Origin: Acidobacteriota bacterium
Lineage (GTDB): Bacteria > Acidobacteriota > Terriglobia > Terriglobales > Acidobacteriaceae
NCBI GenBank assembly: GCA_021798655.1
Contig: JAJZFE010000031.1
Location: 1 to 14,937 of the forward strand
DNA: 14,937 nt
Reading direction: 5' to 3'
This document shows, piece by piece, positions 1 through 7,332 of the stretch. The stretch's first letter is position 1, and each line of letters opens with the position of its first letter. The position numbers were made by a program, and so were the translations under genes. The notes under the pieces were generated by a model. The model saw only the letters and a list, made by a program, of their open reading frames with translations, made no database searches and had not been told where the DNA came from.

Positions 1-156
1 GGGGGCCGATCTGCGGACAGGCTCAACTCGCGTTGGCCTCAGGGAATCGCGGCCTCTCCGCCGAAACGTAATCCATCCTTACGCCTCGAATCGAAACATA
101 CAAGGGAATCTGCGTCTTGTCGCTTCGGCACGACAGTCCTGGAAAGCAAACGACTC

Positions 157-294
157 TAACCCAAACGTTTTCAATATTATACGTCTATCATCCCTGCAAT
201 CAACAACTTGCAGCCACTTCGCCGCTAACCCCAATGTTTTGAATATTATGCCCGTAAAATCTTTGCAATCAATATTTTACAGCCACAACACCGC
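157..294. repeat. 69-bp imperfect tandem duplication
   Basis: Units 157-225 and 226-294 align without gaps at 51 of 69 positions (my hand count). The best conserved blocks are TAACCC, GTTTT(C/G)AATATTAT, TGCAATCAA and CAGCCAC. Each copy also has its own short inverted repeat. Unit 1 has CTGCAA (194-199) facing TTGCAG (208-213). Unit 2 has GTAAAAT (254-260) facing ATTTTAC (274-280). The AT-richness contrasts with the GC-rich genes. A duplicated regulator site or a decayed mobile or intergenic element are both possible. Confidence 0.8.
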
Positions 295-331
295 GTAAAC
301 TGTTGATTCCAGAGATCAAGCCCAAATCATA

Positions 332-347
332 GGGGGGGGTACCCCCC
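332..347. repeat. G8/C6 run with 14-bp perfect palindrome centred on GGTACC
   Basis: Eight G are followed by TA and six C. Positions 334-347 (G6-TA-C6) are a perfect palindrome. The same core, GGGTACCCC, recurs in the intergenic palindrome at 13183-13191, which suggests both belong to a dispersed intergenic repeat type. It lies about 50 bp before the ylxP start, so it could also be a homopolymer tract that affects expression. Confidence 0.7.
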
Positions 348-395
348 GTCGATCATCAGCGACTTCCCACCGTCGGCTCGCGTCCAACGTTACGA

Positions 396-734
396 ATGCC
401 CATCGCCTGCCTCACCCTCGAACTCGCCATCGAGCACGCTCAGTCCCTCAAGGATCGCCGCCAGGTCGTGCGCTCGATCAAGGACAAGCTTCGCCACGGC
501 TTCAACGTCTCGGTCGCCGAGCTGGACGAGGCCCTCGTCTGGAACCGCGCCACGCTCGGCGTCGCCGCCATCTCCAGCTCCCCTGGCTACCTCGCCGGCC
601 AGCTCCGCGAGGTGGAGGCCGCCGTCCGCCGCCTCTGCCCCGCGCTCGGCTGCGACCTGTTAGACAGCTTCATCGAAGCCGATGTCGTTCTCGAGGCAGA
701 ACCCGCTGCAGCACCCCACAGCGAAACCGAATAG
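396..734 (+). CDS. ylxP: YlxP-like DUF503 family protein
   Basis: A small protein of 112 residues. It begins MPIACLTLEL and continues with a LKDRRQVVRSIKDKLRHGFNVSVAELD block (about 18-44), the DUF503/YlxP signature: a beta strand, a helix with the K-x-x-R-x-x-(I/L)-K pattern, then a second strand. Length is close to the family norm of roughly 90-110. The family's role is not firmly known; it is usually found between infB and rbfA and is thought to be linked to ribosome assembly. Here rbfA follows after 68 bp, as in the canonical operon, but infB does not precede it. No convincing Shine-Dalgarno precedes the ATG. The last 15 residues are acidic and Ala/Pro-rich and probably disordered. Confidence 0.85.
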   Translation: MPIACLTLELAIEHAQSLKDRRQVVRSIKDKLRHGFNVSVAELDEALVWNRATLGVAAISSSPGYLAGQLREVEAAVRRLCPALGCDLLDSFIEADVVLEAEPAAAPHSETE

Positions 735-802
735 CAGGCACCACCCGTCTGAATCGTTAGGCACCAGCATTCATCGGATGATAACCTGAGTAGTCGAAAC
801 CT

Positions 803-1246
803 ATGCCAGAGCAGAGAGCCAAATCCTATCACCGCGGACGCGTCACCAGCACCTTCACCGAAGAGATCACGGCGATGCTGGAAGGCGAACTCTCGGACCC
901 GCGCATCGCTCCCTGCCACGTCACGGAGGTCGTCCTCGCGCCCGGCGGAAAAAGCTGCCGCGTCTTCATCGCCGTCACCGGCAACGAGCAGGAAGAGAAG
1001 GACACGCTCGAAGGCCTGATGACCGCTCGCGGCTTCATTCGCACCGAGATCCGCTATCGCATGGGCGTCCGTCACGTGCCCGAACTAACGTTTGCCATCG
1101 ATCGGTCCGAAAAGGTCAATGCGCGCATGGATGAGCTCTTCGGACGCATCGAAAAGCGCAAAGAGAAGTTGGAGCGCCGCTCCACAGCAGTTCCCGAATC
1201 CACGGCTCCCCCCGTCGATCGGTCGCAGGACAAGCTACCCGGCTGA
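803..1246 (+). CDS. rbfA: 30S ribosome-binding factor RbfA
   Basis: RbfA binds the immature 30S subunit near the 5' end of 16S rRNA and helps late maturation, including cold adaptation. The 147-residue product shows the single KH-like fold pattern: an N-terminal basic helix (RVTSTFTEEITAMLEGEL, about 13-30), the family motif LSDPRI at about 30-35, a central VFIAV strand (about 54-58), and the C-terminal PELTFAIDRSEK block (about 93-104). The tail after about residue 120 is charged and Pro-rich and extends slightly beyond a typical RbfA. It lies 68 bp after ylxP and 181 bp before the chosen nrnA start, all on the same strand, so co-transcription is likely. No strong ribosome-binding site is visible. 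Confidence 0.93.
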   Translation: MPEQRAKSYHRGRVTSTFTEEITAMLEGELSDPRIAPCHVTEVVLAPGGKSCRVFIAVTGNEQEEKDTLEGLMTARGFIRTEIRYRMGVRHVPELTFAIDRSEKVNARMDELFGRIEKRKEKLERRSTAVPESTAPPVDRSQDKLPG

Positions 1247-1298
1247 GCCAGTCGTCTGAGCCAGTCAAAGCCGGGCTGTCCCTTGCAAAGCCGGGCTG
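1243..1298. repeat. Short direct repeats after rbfA stop
   Basis: CTGAGCCAGTC occurs at 1243-1253 and 1256-1266 (period 13), and the rbfA TGA stop (1244-1246) lies inside the first copy. It runs straight into CAAAGCCGGGCTG at 1266-1278 and again at 1286-1298 (period 20). These look like small replication-slippage duplications in the rbfA-nrnA spacer. Confidence 0.75.
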
Positions 1299-1427
1299 GT
1301 AGTGATGCACGTACGCGGGCCACAAATAAAGTCTCTCTTCTGCCAATCCACGGCGGCTTGCCACTCGTTGATCAGCGAGGGACTGTTGTCTCCGCTCGTG
1401 TCGAGCAGGAAGAGCCAGTTGTCGTCT

Positions 1428-2465
1428 ATGACCAATCAAGATTCCATCGCCGCGCTCCTCCGCCTCATCGAGTCGCGGCAGACCTTCCTCATCAGCTCGC
1501 ACGCCCGCCCCGACGGCGACGCCATCGGCTCCTCCGTCGGCCTGATGCACCTGCTTGAAGCCATGGGCAAACGAGTCTGCGTCGCCTTCGCCGATCCCAT
1601 TCCCGAGATCTTCTCCTGTCTCGAAGGCGTCGACCGCATCGTCCACCGGCTGCCCGACGAGGTGCCCGACGTCGCCATCCTGCTCGAATGCGATTCGATC
1701 CAGCGCACCGGCTTCGCTCGCATTCCCGCGCAGCTCACCGTCAACATCGATCACCACCTCAGCGGCCGCGAGTACGCCGACTTCAACTGGATCGACCCGC
1801 ACGCCGCCGCCGTCGGCGCTCTGGTCTACGATCTCGCCGTCGCCGCGCGCGTGCCCATCTCCACCGCCATGTCCGACTGCCTCTACGCTGCCGTGCTCAC
1901 CGATACAGGTTCGTTCAACTACCCCGGAACCAGCGCCGCCACCTTCGCCCTCGCCGGACACCTCATCCAGTGCGGCACCGACGCCAACCGCATCGCCCAG
2001 GCCATGTTCTTCACCAACCCTGTCGGCAAGATCCGCCTGCTCGGCGCTGCGCTCTCCAACATGCACATCAAAGGCGAGATCTGCTGGAGCGTCATCAGCC
2101 AGGACGACCTCGCCGTCGCCGGCGCCACCGCCGAGGACTGCGAAGGCGTCGTCAACCACCTCATCAGCATCGCCGGCATCGAGGCCGCCGTCCTCCTCCG
2201 CCAGCAGCATGATCCCAATGAGTACCGCCTCAGCCTGCGCAGCAAAGGCTTCGGCAAGCTCGATGTCGCCCGCGTCGCAGAGCACTTCGGCGGCGGCGGA
2301 CACCGCACCGCCTCCGGCTGCACCCTGCACGGCACCGCCGCTGGCATCGTCGAGCGCCTGCTGCACTACCTGCACGGCGCGCTCGGCGAGCCAGGCCCGG
2401 CCGGCACCCCACACCCGGCCAAGCCCACCGCAGCACCCGTCAGCGCTCCAACTCTGTTAGCCTAA
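1428..2465 (+). CDS. nrnA: DHH/DHHA1 phosphoesterase, NrnA-type (nanoRNase / pAp phosphatase)
   Basis: NrnA-family enzymes degrade 2-5-nt RNA fragments and often dephosphorylate 3'-phosphoadenosine 5'-phosphate, using Mn2+ bound by Asp/His clusters. From the chosen start the protein has 345 residues. Visible motifs: SHARPDGDAIGSS at 24-36, a CDS motif at 88-90, DHH at 108-110, TDTGSF at 158-163, and the substrate-binding DHHA1 motif GGGGHRTASG at 287-296. All metal-site motifs look intact. The frame is open further upstream (an ATG at 1302), but those 42 residues resemble nothing in the family. The ATG at 1428 starts just before the first helix and has a purine stretch AGGAAGAG at 1408-1415. 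The last 30 residues are Pro/Ala-rich. It follows rbfA, as in the canonical operon, but truB does not come next. Confidence 0.93.
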   Translation: MTNQDSIAALLRLIESRQTFLISSHARPDGDAIGSSVGLMHLLEAMGKRVCVAFADPIPEIFSCLEGVDRIVHRLPDEVPDVAILLECDSIQRTGFARIPAQLTVNIDHHLSGREYADFNWIDPHAAAVGALVYDLAVAARVPISTAMSDCLYAAVLTDTGSFNYPGTSAATFALAGHLIQCGTDANRIAQAMFFTNPVGKIRLLGAALSNMHIKGEICWSVISQDDLAVAGATAEDCEGVVNHLISIAGIEAAVLLRQQHDPNEYRLSLRSKGFGKLDVARVAEHFGGGGHRTASGCTLHGTAAGIVERLLHYLHGALGEPGPAGTPHPAKPTAAPVSAPTLLA

Positions 2466-2542
2466 GGGACGTTTGGAAGAGTGCCGAGCTGCCTGACAAG
2501 GCTGCCCGTCCGGCTCACACCGGGGCCCTCCACCAACCGCCT

Positions 2543-4384
2543 TTGGCAGACTTTTTTTTGACGGACACTCCCCAATCCGTGAACTCCGCAGCGGGCAGCT
2601 CCGCCGCTGCTGCGCCGTTGTCTCCACTCGGCAGCCTGCGCAGCTTTGTGCATCACCGCCTCGGCACCGACCTCGGCGAACTGGCCGTGCTGCTGGTCTT
2701 CAGCGCCTACTTTCTGCTCTACGGCCTGATGCCGCTCTTCGGCGGCGACCAGCTCGGCCTGGTCGGTGCCGACGAGCCGCGCTACGCCCAGATCGCCCGC
2801 GAGATGCTCGCCGCGCACTCCGCCGACTGCCATCAGCTGCACGCGCGCATCGTTCCGCACAGCCTGCGCCTGCGCGACCTGCGCGCCAGCTACGCCTGCC
2901 TCACCGGCGGAACCATCACTCCTATCCTCTACGGCAAGCCGTGGCTGGAGAAACCCGCCCTCTACTACTGGCGGACCATGGGCTTCTACAAGGAACTCGG
3001 CGTCTCCGACTGGTCCGCGCGCATCCCTTCGGCCACCGGCGCGCTCGCACTCATCATCCTGGCCTTCCTGCATCTCAAGCGGTTCCGGCCCGGAGGCCAC
3101 CTCGACGCCGCACTCATCATGACCAGCTGCGTGGCCATCGTCGCCTTCGCCCGCGGCGCGTCCACCGACATGCAGCTCGCCGCGCCCTTCTGCATCGGCA
3201 TGCTCGGCTGGTACGCCTGGTATGAGACCGGCAAGAAGTTCTGGCTCTTCGACCTCTACTTCTTCAACGCCGCCGCCACGCTGGCCAAAGGCCCCGTCGC
3301 GCCGTTCATGGCGCTGGGCATCATCTGCCTCTTCCTCGGTCTGCGCCGCGAGTGGTCCGCGCTGCGCCGCACCATCTGGATTCCCGGCGTCATCCTGTAC
3401 TTCGCCATGGCGCTGCCCTGGTACATCGCGGTGCAGCGCCGCAACCCGACGTTCTTCCGCGAGTTCTTCCTGCAGCACAACGTCGAACGCTTCGCCACGG
3501 ACCTCTACAAGCACCATCAGCCCGCGTACTACTACCTCATCGTGCTCGTGCTCGGACTGATGCCGTGGACCGTGCTCTCCGTACGCGCGCTCATCGACGG
3601 CCTGCAGATCTCCACCGCCGAGTGGGCTGTCCGCTTCAAGCCGCAACGATACGTCGGCCACGTCCGCGCCGGCGATGCGTTCCCCGAGTTCCTCGTCCTC
3701 TGGGCACTGTTTCCCATCGTCTTCTTCTCGTTCTCCGGGTCGAAGCTCCCCGGTTACATCCTGCCTGCAATCCCGCCCATCTGCATCCTCACCGGCGACT
3801 ACCTCTTCCGCATCCGCCGCGCAGGTATGCCGATGTGGCTGGTCAACAGCCACGCAACCGCAACAGGGCTTATCACCTTCGTCCTGCTGCTGTGTCCGCA
3901 GTACATGGTCTATCAGCGCATCGTGCCCGCGCCCATTGAGTTCGTCAAGGCTGCGGTCGGCGGCATCCTGGCCGCGCTGCTGGTCATCGTTGTGGTGCGC
4001 CGCAGCGGACCCAGCTACATCCGCACCGCCACGCTCATTCCGCTGGCCCTGCTGCTCTACTTCCTGCTCGGCCGCAACGGCCGCCTGCTCGACCTCAACT
4101 ACTCCGCACGGCCTCTGGCCCGCGAGATCGCACAGGCCGCGCCCGACATCGCTCCGGTCGCCGCCGTTGGCGTCCGCCGCGACCTCGTCTACGGTCTCGC
4201 CTTCTACCGCAACCAGAAGGTGCTCAACTACGCCGATGGCATCCCGACAGAGACCCACATCCTCGTCATCCCCACGCAGGACTCCGGCGATCTCGCCACC
4301 GTCCTCCAGGGCCGCATCTACCAGCCGTTGATCACTTATCCGACGCAGGGACTCTCCGTCTACAAGGTCTACCCCGCTCGCTGA
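2543..4384 (+). CDS. ArnT/PMT-type membrane glycosyltransferase (GT-C fold)
   Basis: A 613-residue polytopic membrane protein resembling ArnT-like and dolichyl-phosphate-mannose-type transferases, which move sugars from polyprenyl-phosphate carriers on the periplasmic side. Visible are a first membrane segment at about 45-66, the first-loop motif GADEPRYAQIAREML (75-89) with the acidic pair expected at the active site, and KPWLEKPALYYW (132-143). Many hydrophobic segments follow. Acceptor and sugar cannot be told from sequence. A segment of about 32 residues (90-121) with two cysteines (96, 119) lies between the DEPRY motif and the GGTITP block, where ArnT homologues usually have only a few residues. 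Translation appears to begin at a TTG (2543), or at a second TTG (2558) after a T8 run; neither has a clear Shine-Dalgarno, so the exact start is uncertain. It is 77 bp after nrnA and 30 bp before the GNAT gene. Confidence 0.88.
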   Translation: MADFFLTDTPQSVNSAAGSSAAAAPLSPLGSLRSFVHHRLGTDLGELAVLLVFSAYFLLYGLMPLFGGDQLGLVGADEPRYAQIAREMLAAHSADCHQLHARIVPHSLRLRDLRASYACLTGGTITPILYGKPWLEKPALYYWRTMGFYKELGVSDWSARIPSATGALALIILAFLHLKRFRPGGHLDAALIMTSCVAIVAFARGASTDMQLAAPFCIGMLGWYAWYETGKKFWLFDLYFFNAAATLAKGPVAPFMALGIICLFLGLRREWSALRRTIWIPGVILYFAMALPWYIAVQRRNPTFFREFFLQHNVERFATDLYKHHQPAYYYLIVLVLGLMPWTVLSVRALIDGLQISTAEWAVRFKPQRYVGHVRAGDAFPEFLVLWALFPIVFFSFSGSKLPGYILPAIPPICILTGDYLFRIRRAGMPMWLVNSHATATGLITFVLLLCPQYMVYQRIVPAPIEFVKAAVGGILAALLVIVVVRRSGPSYIRTATLIPLALLLYFLLGRNGRLLDLNYSARPLAREIAQAAPDIAPVAAVGVRRDLVYGLAFYRNQKVLNYADGIPTETHILVIPTQDSGDLATVLQGRIYQPLITYPTQGLSVYKVYPAR

Positions 4385-4402
4385 ACCCGGCTTCTGCGTT
4401 GC

Positions 4403-4407
4403 AGGAG
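4403..4407 (+). promoter_or_regulatory. Ribosome-binding site for the GNAT gene
   Basis: AGGAG lies seven nt before a GTG at 4415, ideal spacing. It supports the GTG start over the in-frame ATG at 4448, and it lies just after the preceding stop codon (4382-4384), consistent with translation from a shared transcript. Confidence 0.7.
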
Positions 4408-4414
4408 CTACACT

Positions 4415-5437
4415 GTGCTCTCACTCCAGCCTCACTCTGCAGCGCTCATGACCTCTGTTCCGCAGCTCGACGTGCTCGACCTCCGCCACTTCTCCGCCGC
4501 GCAGCTCCATCCCCTGCTGCGCGAAGAGGCAGCCCTCTGGCAGAGCCGGCTCTGCTGGGACTACACGCACGCCGTCAACATCCTGCTCGACTACATCGAA
4601 GGCCGCATCCTCCCGGGCCTCGTCGCCGTGAACGCCGCCCACGGCAACCGCATCCTCGGCTACGCCTTTCACGTCTTTGAAGGTGCCAAGGCCGTTCTCG
4701 GCGACATCTACAGCTTCGGCGAGACCGCCTCTCTCGACAATCCCGTCGGCGACACGCTGCTCACCCACACGCTGCAGACCCTCCAGGCCACGCCCGGTGT
4801 TGACCGCATCGAGTCGCAGCTGCTCATGTATCCGGCCGGCGCGCTCGCGGAACCCTTTCGCGCCCACGGCTTCCGCAGCTATCCACGCCTGTTCATGGTG
4901 CGCGACCTCGTGCCGCCGCCGCCGACGCCGCACACCGAAGCCCTGTGGTCGCACCTGCGCGCCCACAACCTGACTCTGCACAGCTGGCACCCGGCCTTCT
5001 ACGAGAGCGCCGCAGGCCTCATCCATCGCTGCTACACAGGCCACATGGACGCCGAGATCAACGACCAGTACAAGACCTTCCACGGCGCGCAGCGCTTCCT
5101 GCACAACATCATCCGCTTCCCCGGCTGCGGCATCTTCGACCCCGAAGACTCCTGGGTCCTGCGCGACGCGCACACCGCCGAGATGAAGGCCCTGCTGCTC
5201 TGCTCGCGCATCCGCTACGACGTCGGCCACATCACCCAGCTCTGCGTCGCGCCCGCCCTGCGCGGCCAACGCCTCGGCGAACTCCTGCTGAACCACTGCG
5301 CCACTCAGGCCACTCACCGCGGCCTCACCAGCCTCTCCCTCACCGTCACCGAGGCCAACGCTGCCGCCCTGCGCCTCTACCGCACCAACAGCTTCACCCA
5401 GCGCCACCGCTTCGACGCCATGGTCTGGGACAAGTAG
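4415..5437 (+). CDS. GNAT-family N-acetyltransferase, probable two-domain protein
   Basis: GNAT enzymes transfer an acyl group from acyl-CoA to an amine. The 340-residue product has a good C-terminal GNAT domain: strand 4 plus the acetyl-CoA loop QLCVAPALRGQRLGELLL (275-292, with the R/Q-x-x-G-x-G/A type loop as R283-G-Q-R-L-G288), then SLSLTVTEANAAALRLYRTNSF (306-327). The first 165 residues look like a second, degenerate GNAT-like half without a clear CoA loop (an ILGYAFHVFEG strand at about 80-90, AHGFRSYPRLFMVRDL at about 150-165), joined by a Pro-rich hinge (167-172). The substrate is unknown. The GTG start is supported by AGGAG at 4403-4407. The 30-bp gap to the glycosyltransferase gene suggests co-expression, so modification of a surface glycan or lipid is possible but unproven. 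Confidence 0.87.
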   Translation: MLSLQPHSAALMTSVPQLDVLDLRHFSAAQLHPLLREEAALWQSRLCWDYTHAVNILLDYIEGRILPGLVAVNAAHGNRILGYAFHVFEGAKAVLGDIYSFGETASLDNPVGDTLLTHTLQTLQATPGVDRIESQLLMYPAGALAEPFRAHGFRSYPRLFMVRDLVPPPPTPHTEALWSHLRAHNLTLHSWHPAFYESAAGLIHRCYTGHMDAEINDQYKTFHGAQRFLHNIIRFPGCGIFDPEDSWVLRDAHTAEMKALLLCSRIRYDVGHITQLCVAPALRGQRLGELLLNHCATQATHRGLTSLSLTVTEANAAALRLYRTNSFTQRHRFDAMVWDK

Positions 5438-5439
5438 CA

Positions 5440-5478
5440 AGAGCGCAGAGCCGAGCGAAATGCCCTTCTCTACGCTCT
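5440..5478. terminator. Stem-loop between convergent GNAT gene and guaB
   Basis: AGAGCGCAGAG (5440-5450) faces CTCTACGCTCT (5468-5478): an 11-bp stem with one mismatch on the plus strand (a G-U wobble on the minus strand) and a 17-nt loop. It lies just after the GNAT stop and downstream of guaB on the other strand, so it could end transcription from both sides. Neither side has a clear T-run, so this is a candidate only. Confidence 0.4.
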
Positions 5479-5530
5479 ATCCCCTGTTCTCTATCCCCTG
5501 TTCTTACTCGACGTGGCTTACTCGACGTGA
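5475..5530. repeat. Two adjacent 14-bp tandem duplications at the guaB 3' end
   Basis: CTCTATCCCCTGTT is present twice without a gap (5475-5488, 5489-5502). Directly after it, CTTACTCGACGTG(G/A) is present twice (5503-5516, 5517-5530), 13 of 14 identical. The second pair includes the guaB stop codon (TAA, minus strand 5518-5520) and its last codons, so the end of guaB has been copied just beyond itself. Confidence 0.85.
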
Positions 5531-7038
5531 TAGTTCGGTGCCTCGCGCGTAATCACCACGTCATGCACATGGCTCTCGCGCAGCCCCGCGCCGCTGATGC
5601 GGATGAACCGTGCCTTCGTCTGCAGCTCTTCGATCGTCGCGCAGCCCAGGTAGCCCATGCCCGACTTCAGCCCGCCCACCAGCTGATACACCATCGCCTC
5701 CAGCGGCCCGCGGTGCGGCACGCGCCCCTCGATGCCCTCCGGCACAAACTTCGCCAGCCGGTTGCCGCTGTTCTCCTGCTTCAGCTCGATCCGCTCCGGT
5801 TCGGCCGCGCGCGACAGGTCGTCCTTGCCCTGGAAGTACCGCTCGCCCGAACCCTGCGCCATCGCGCTCAGGCTGCCCATGCCGCGATACGCCTTGAAGC
5901 TGCGGCCCTGGTACAGAATCGTCTCTCCCGGGCTCTCGTCCACGCCCGCAAACAGCGAGCCCATCATGCACACACTCGCGCCCGCAGCCATCGCCTTCGT
6001 CACGTCGCCGGAGTACTTGATCCCGCCGTCCGCAATGATCGCCACGCCCTGCTCCTTCGCCGCGCGGTACGCCTCGCTGATCGCCGTAATCTGCGGCATC
6101 CCCGCGCCCGTCACCATCCGCGTCGTGCAGATCGACCCCGGCCCGATGCCCACCTTCACCGCATCCGCACCGGCCTCGATCAGCGCCTTCGTGCCCTCGT
6201 AGGTCGCCACGTTCCCGGCAAACAGATCCACCTCCGGAAACCGCCGCTTCACCTCGCGGACCGCCTCCAGCACGCGTTCGGAGTGCCCGTGTGCCGAGTC
6301 GATCGCCAGAGCATCCACGCGCATCTTCACCAGCTCCGCCGCGCGCTCCATGTAATCGCCCGTCGCGCCGATTGCGCCGGCCACCCGCAGCCGACCCTGC
6401 GCGTCCTTGCTCGCGCTCGGATACTTCAGCTTCTTCTGGATGTCCTTCACCGTGATGAGCCCCTTCAGCTCATACGCGTCGTTCACCACCAGCAGCTTCT
6501 CCACCCGGTGTTGATGCAGTATCTGCTCAGCCTGCTCCAGCGTCGTGCCCACCGGCACAGTGATCAGGTTCTCCTTCGTCATCACCTCGCCAATCGCGAT
6601 ATCCGTGCGCGAGACAAACCGCAGATCGCGGTTCGTAAGGATGCCCACCAGCTTGCCGTTCTTCGTCACCGGAACGCCGCTGATCTTGAACCGCCGCATC
6701 ACGTCCAGCGCGTCGGCGATAGGCCGCTCCGGCCCAATCGTGACGGGGTCGACAATCATCCCGCTCTCCGACCGCTTCACCTTGTCAATCTCGCCGGCCT
6801 GCTGCTCGATGGTCAGGTTGCGGTGCACCACACCCAGCCCACCCTGCTGCGCAATCGCAATCGCCAGCCGCGACTCCGTCACCGTATCCATCGCCGCCGA
6901 CATCAACGGAGTCGCCAGCGTAATCCTCTTCGTCAACCGCACCTGCGTGCTCACCTGCGTCGGCACGACATCAGAGTATGCGGGAACCAGCAGCACGTCA
7001 TCGAACGTGAGCGCCTCGGGAATGTTCGCTTCAATCAT
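5518..7038 (-). CDS. guaB: Inosine-5'-monophosphate dehydrogenase
   Basis: Oxidises IMP to XMP with NAD+, the first committed step of GMP synthesis, in the cytoplasm. The 506-residue protein has the standard layout: N-terminal barrel part ([16 protein letters not shown], 11-26), two CBS domains (about 95-205; [12 protein letters not shown] and NRDLRFVS are visible), then the rest of the TIM barrel. The catalytic loop [15 protein letters not shown] (297-311) carries Cys304. The IMP phosphate site ADGGI (337-341), the MMGSLFAG segment (358-365), the Arg400-Tyr401 dyad in SGERYFQG and the flap [11 protein letters not shown] are all present. Length is typical. It is monocistronic here, convergent with the GNAT gene and divergent from rimP. 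The ATG gives the canonical N-terminus; only a weak AGAG precedes it. Its stop region is part of a 14-bp tandem duplication. Confidence 0.98.
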   Translation of the reverse strand: MIEANIPEALTFDDVLLVPAYSDVVPTQVSTQVRLTKRITLATPLMSAAMDTVTESRLAIAIAQQGGLGVVHRNLTIEQQAGEIDKVKRSESGMIVDPVTIGPERPIADALDVMRRFKISGVPVTKNGKLVGILTNRDLRFVSRTDIAIGEVMTKENLITVPVGTTLEQAEQILHQHRVEKLLVVNDAYELKGLITVKDIQKKLKYPSASKDAQGRLRVAGAIGATGDYMERAAELVKMRVDALAIDSAHGHSERVLEAVREVKRRFPEVDLFAGNVATYEGTKALIEAGADAVKVGIGPGSICTTRMVTGAGMPQITAISEAYRAAKEQGVAIIADGGIKYSGDVTKAMAAGASVCMMGSLFAGVDESPGETILYQGRSFKAYRGMGSLSAMAQGSGERYFQGKDDLSRAAEPERIELKQENSGNRLAKFVPEGIEGRVPHRGPLEAMVYQLVGGLKSGMGYLGCATIEELQTKARFIRISGAGLRESHVHDVVITREAPNYHVE

Positions 7039-7100
7039 GATTCTCTATTGTTGCATCCACTGCCGCCGTGTTCCAGCGCGCGCGCCCCGATCCCCTCCAT

Positions 7101-7129
7101 TTGAATTGTTTTCCTCACAGGCGTATTCT
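7101..7129 (+). promoter_or_regulatory. Sigma70-like promoter upstream of rimP
   Basis: TTGAAT (7101-7106) and TATTCT (7124-7129) are separated by 17 nt; each matches the consensus hexamer at four of six positions. A start near 7136 would give a leader of about 200 nt before rimP, containing the terminator at 7221-7246. It lies in the divergent guaB-rimP region and is the best plus-strand promoter candidate there. Confidence 0.45.
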
Positions 7130-7135
7130 CTTGGT

Positions 7136-7246
7136 AGCAGACGATTCCGTTCTGCCGCAGTCACCCGGACCATCGGATGGCGTCGCCGTGAGCACACCGG
7201 CAAAAACGGCGGAGTAGATGAGTGAGCGAAAGCTCACTTTTTGTTT
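7136..7246 (+). ncRNA. Possible structured leader or small RNA ahead of rimP
   Basis: If the promoter at 7101-7129 is used, the transcript from about 7136 to the terminator is about 105 nt. It can fold into a first hairpin (GCAGACG 7137-7143 with CGT and CTGC 7148-7155, one bulged T), a small CCAT/ATGG hairpin (7170-7180), a CGCCGT/ACGGCG pairing (7184-7189 with 7206-7211), and the terminator stem. GTGAGC occurs both at 7188-7193 and in the terminator's left arm (7222-7227), so either copy could pair with GCTCAC (7232-7237). That is compatible with an attenuator. No tRNA, 4.5S or 6S RNA signature was recognised. Confidence 0.35.
7221..7246 (+). terminator. Intrinsic terminator/attenuator upstream of rimP
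   Basis: AGTGAGC-GAAA-GCTCACT is a perfect 7-bp stem (7221-7227 with 7232-7238) closed by a GNRA-type GAAA tetraloop, followed by a T-rich tract TTTTTGTTT (7238-7246). No plus-strand gene lies between guaB (minus) and this site. It therefore either ends a small RNA or acts as an attenuator in the rimP-nusA-infB leader, about 90 bp before the rimP start. Confidence 0.8.
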
Positions 7247-7332
7247 GCCCTGAACATCGGTCCTGCCCACGGCCAAACGGCCTCCCTGGCCGCTCCGGCA
7301 TCAAAGTCCTACAGATAGGCATCACTCGCACC

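Larger units (their letters stand above)
1..395. other. Non-coding intergenic stretch upstream of ylxP
   Basis: I see no supportable gene here. The left 150 bp are mixed in composition. A minus-strand frame is open from about 188 down to a stop at 23-25, but it has no good start and matches no family I know. From about 157 to 310 the DNA is much AT-richer than the rest of the window and carries a 69-bp tandem duplication. A weak sigma70-like pair, TTGATT (303-308) and AATCAT (325-330) with a 16-nt spacer, could serve ylxP, but each hexamer matches consensus at only four of six positions. A G8 run and palindrome follow at 332-347. Confidence 0.5.

Noticed and set aside
23..187. Minus-strand open frame near the left edge reading ...DKTQIPLYVSIRGVRMDYVSAERPRF and ending at a stop at 23-25
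   Set aside because: About 54 codons between stops, no good start or ribosome-binding site, no family recognised, and it runs into the AT-rich tandem repeat.
1364..1379. 16-bp near-palindrome CTCGTTGA/TCAGCGAG before nrnA
   Set aside because: One mismatch pair and no loop; several such palindromes are expected by chance in 15 kb.
1302..1427. N-terminal extension of nrnA by 42 residues
   Set aside because: The sequence is unlike the family, and the ATG at 1428 gives the standard N-terminus with a purine-rich stretch upstream.
2541..2559. T8 run (2552-2559) as an intrinsic terminator after nrnA
   Set aside because: Only a 3-bp GCC/GGC stem precedes it, and it lies within the apparent start region of the next gene.
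7222..7332. GTG start at 7222 extending rimP by 37 residues
   Set aside because: The GTG lies in the left arm of an intrinsic terminator and the added residues do not resemble RimP.
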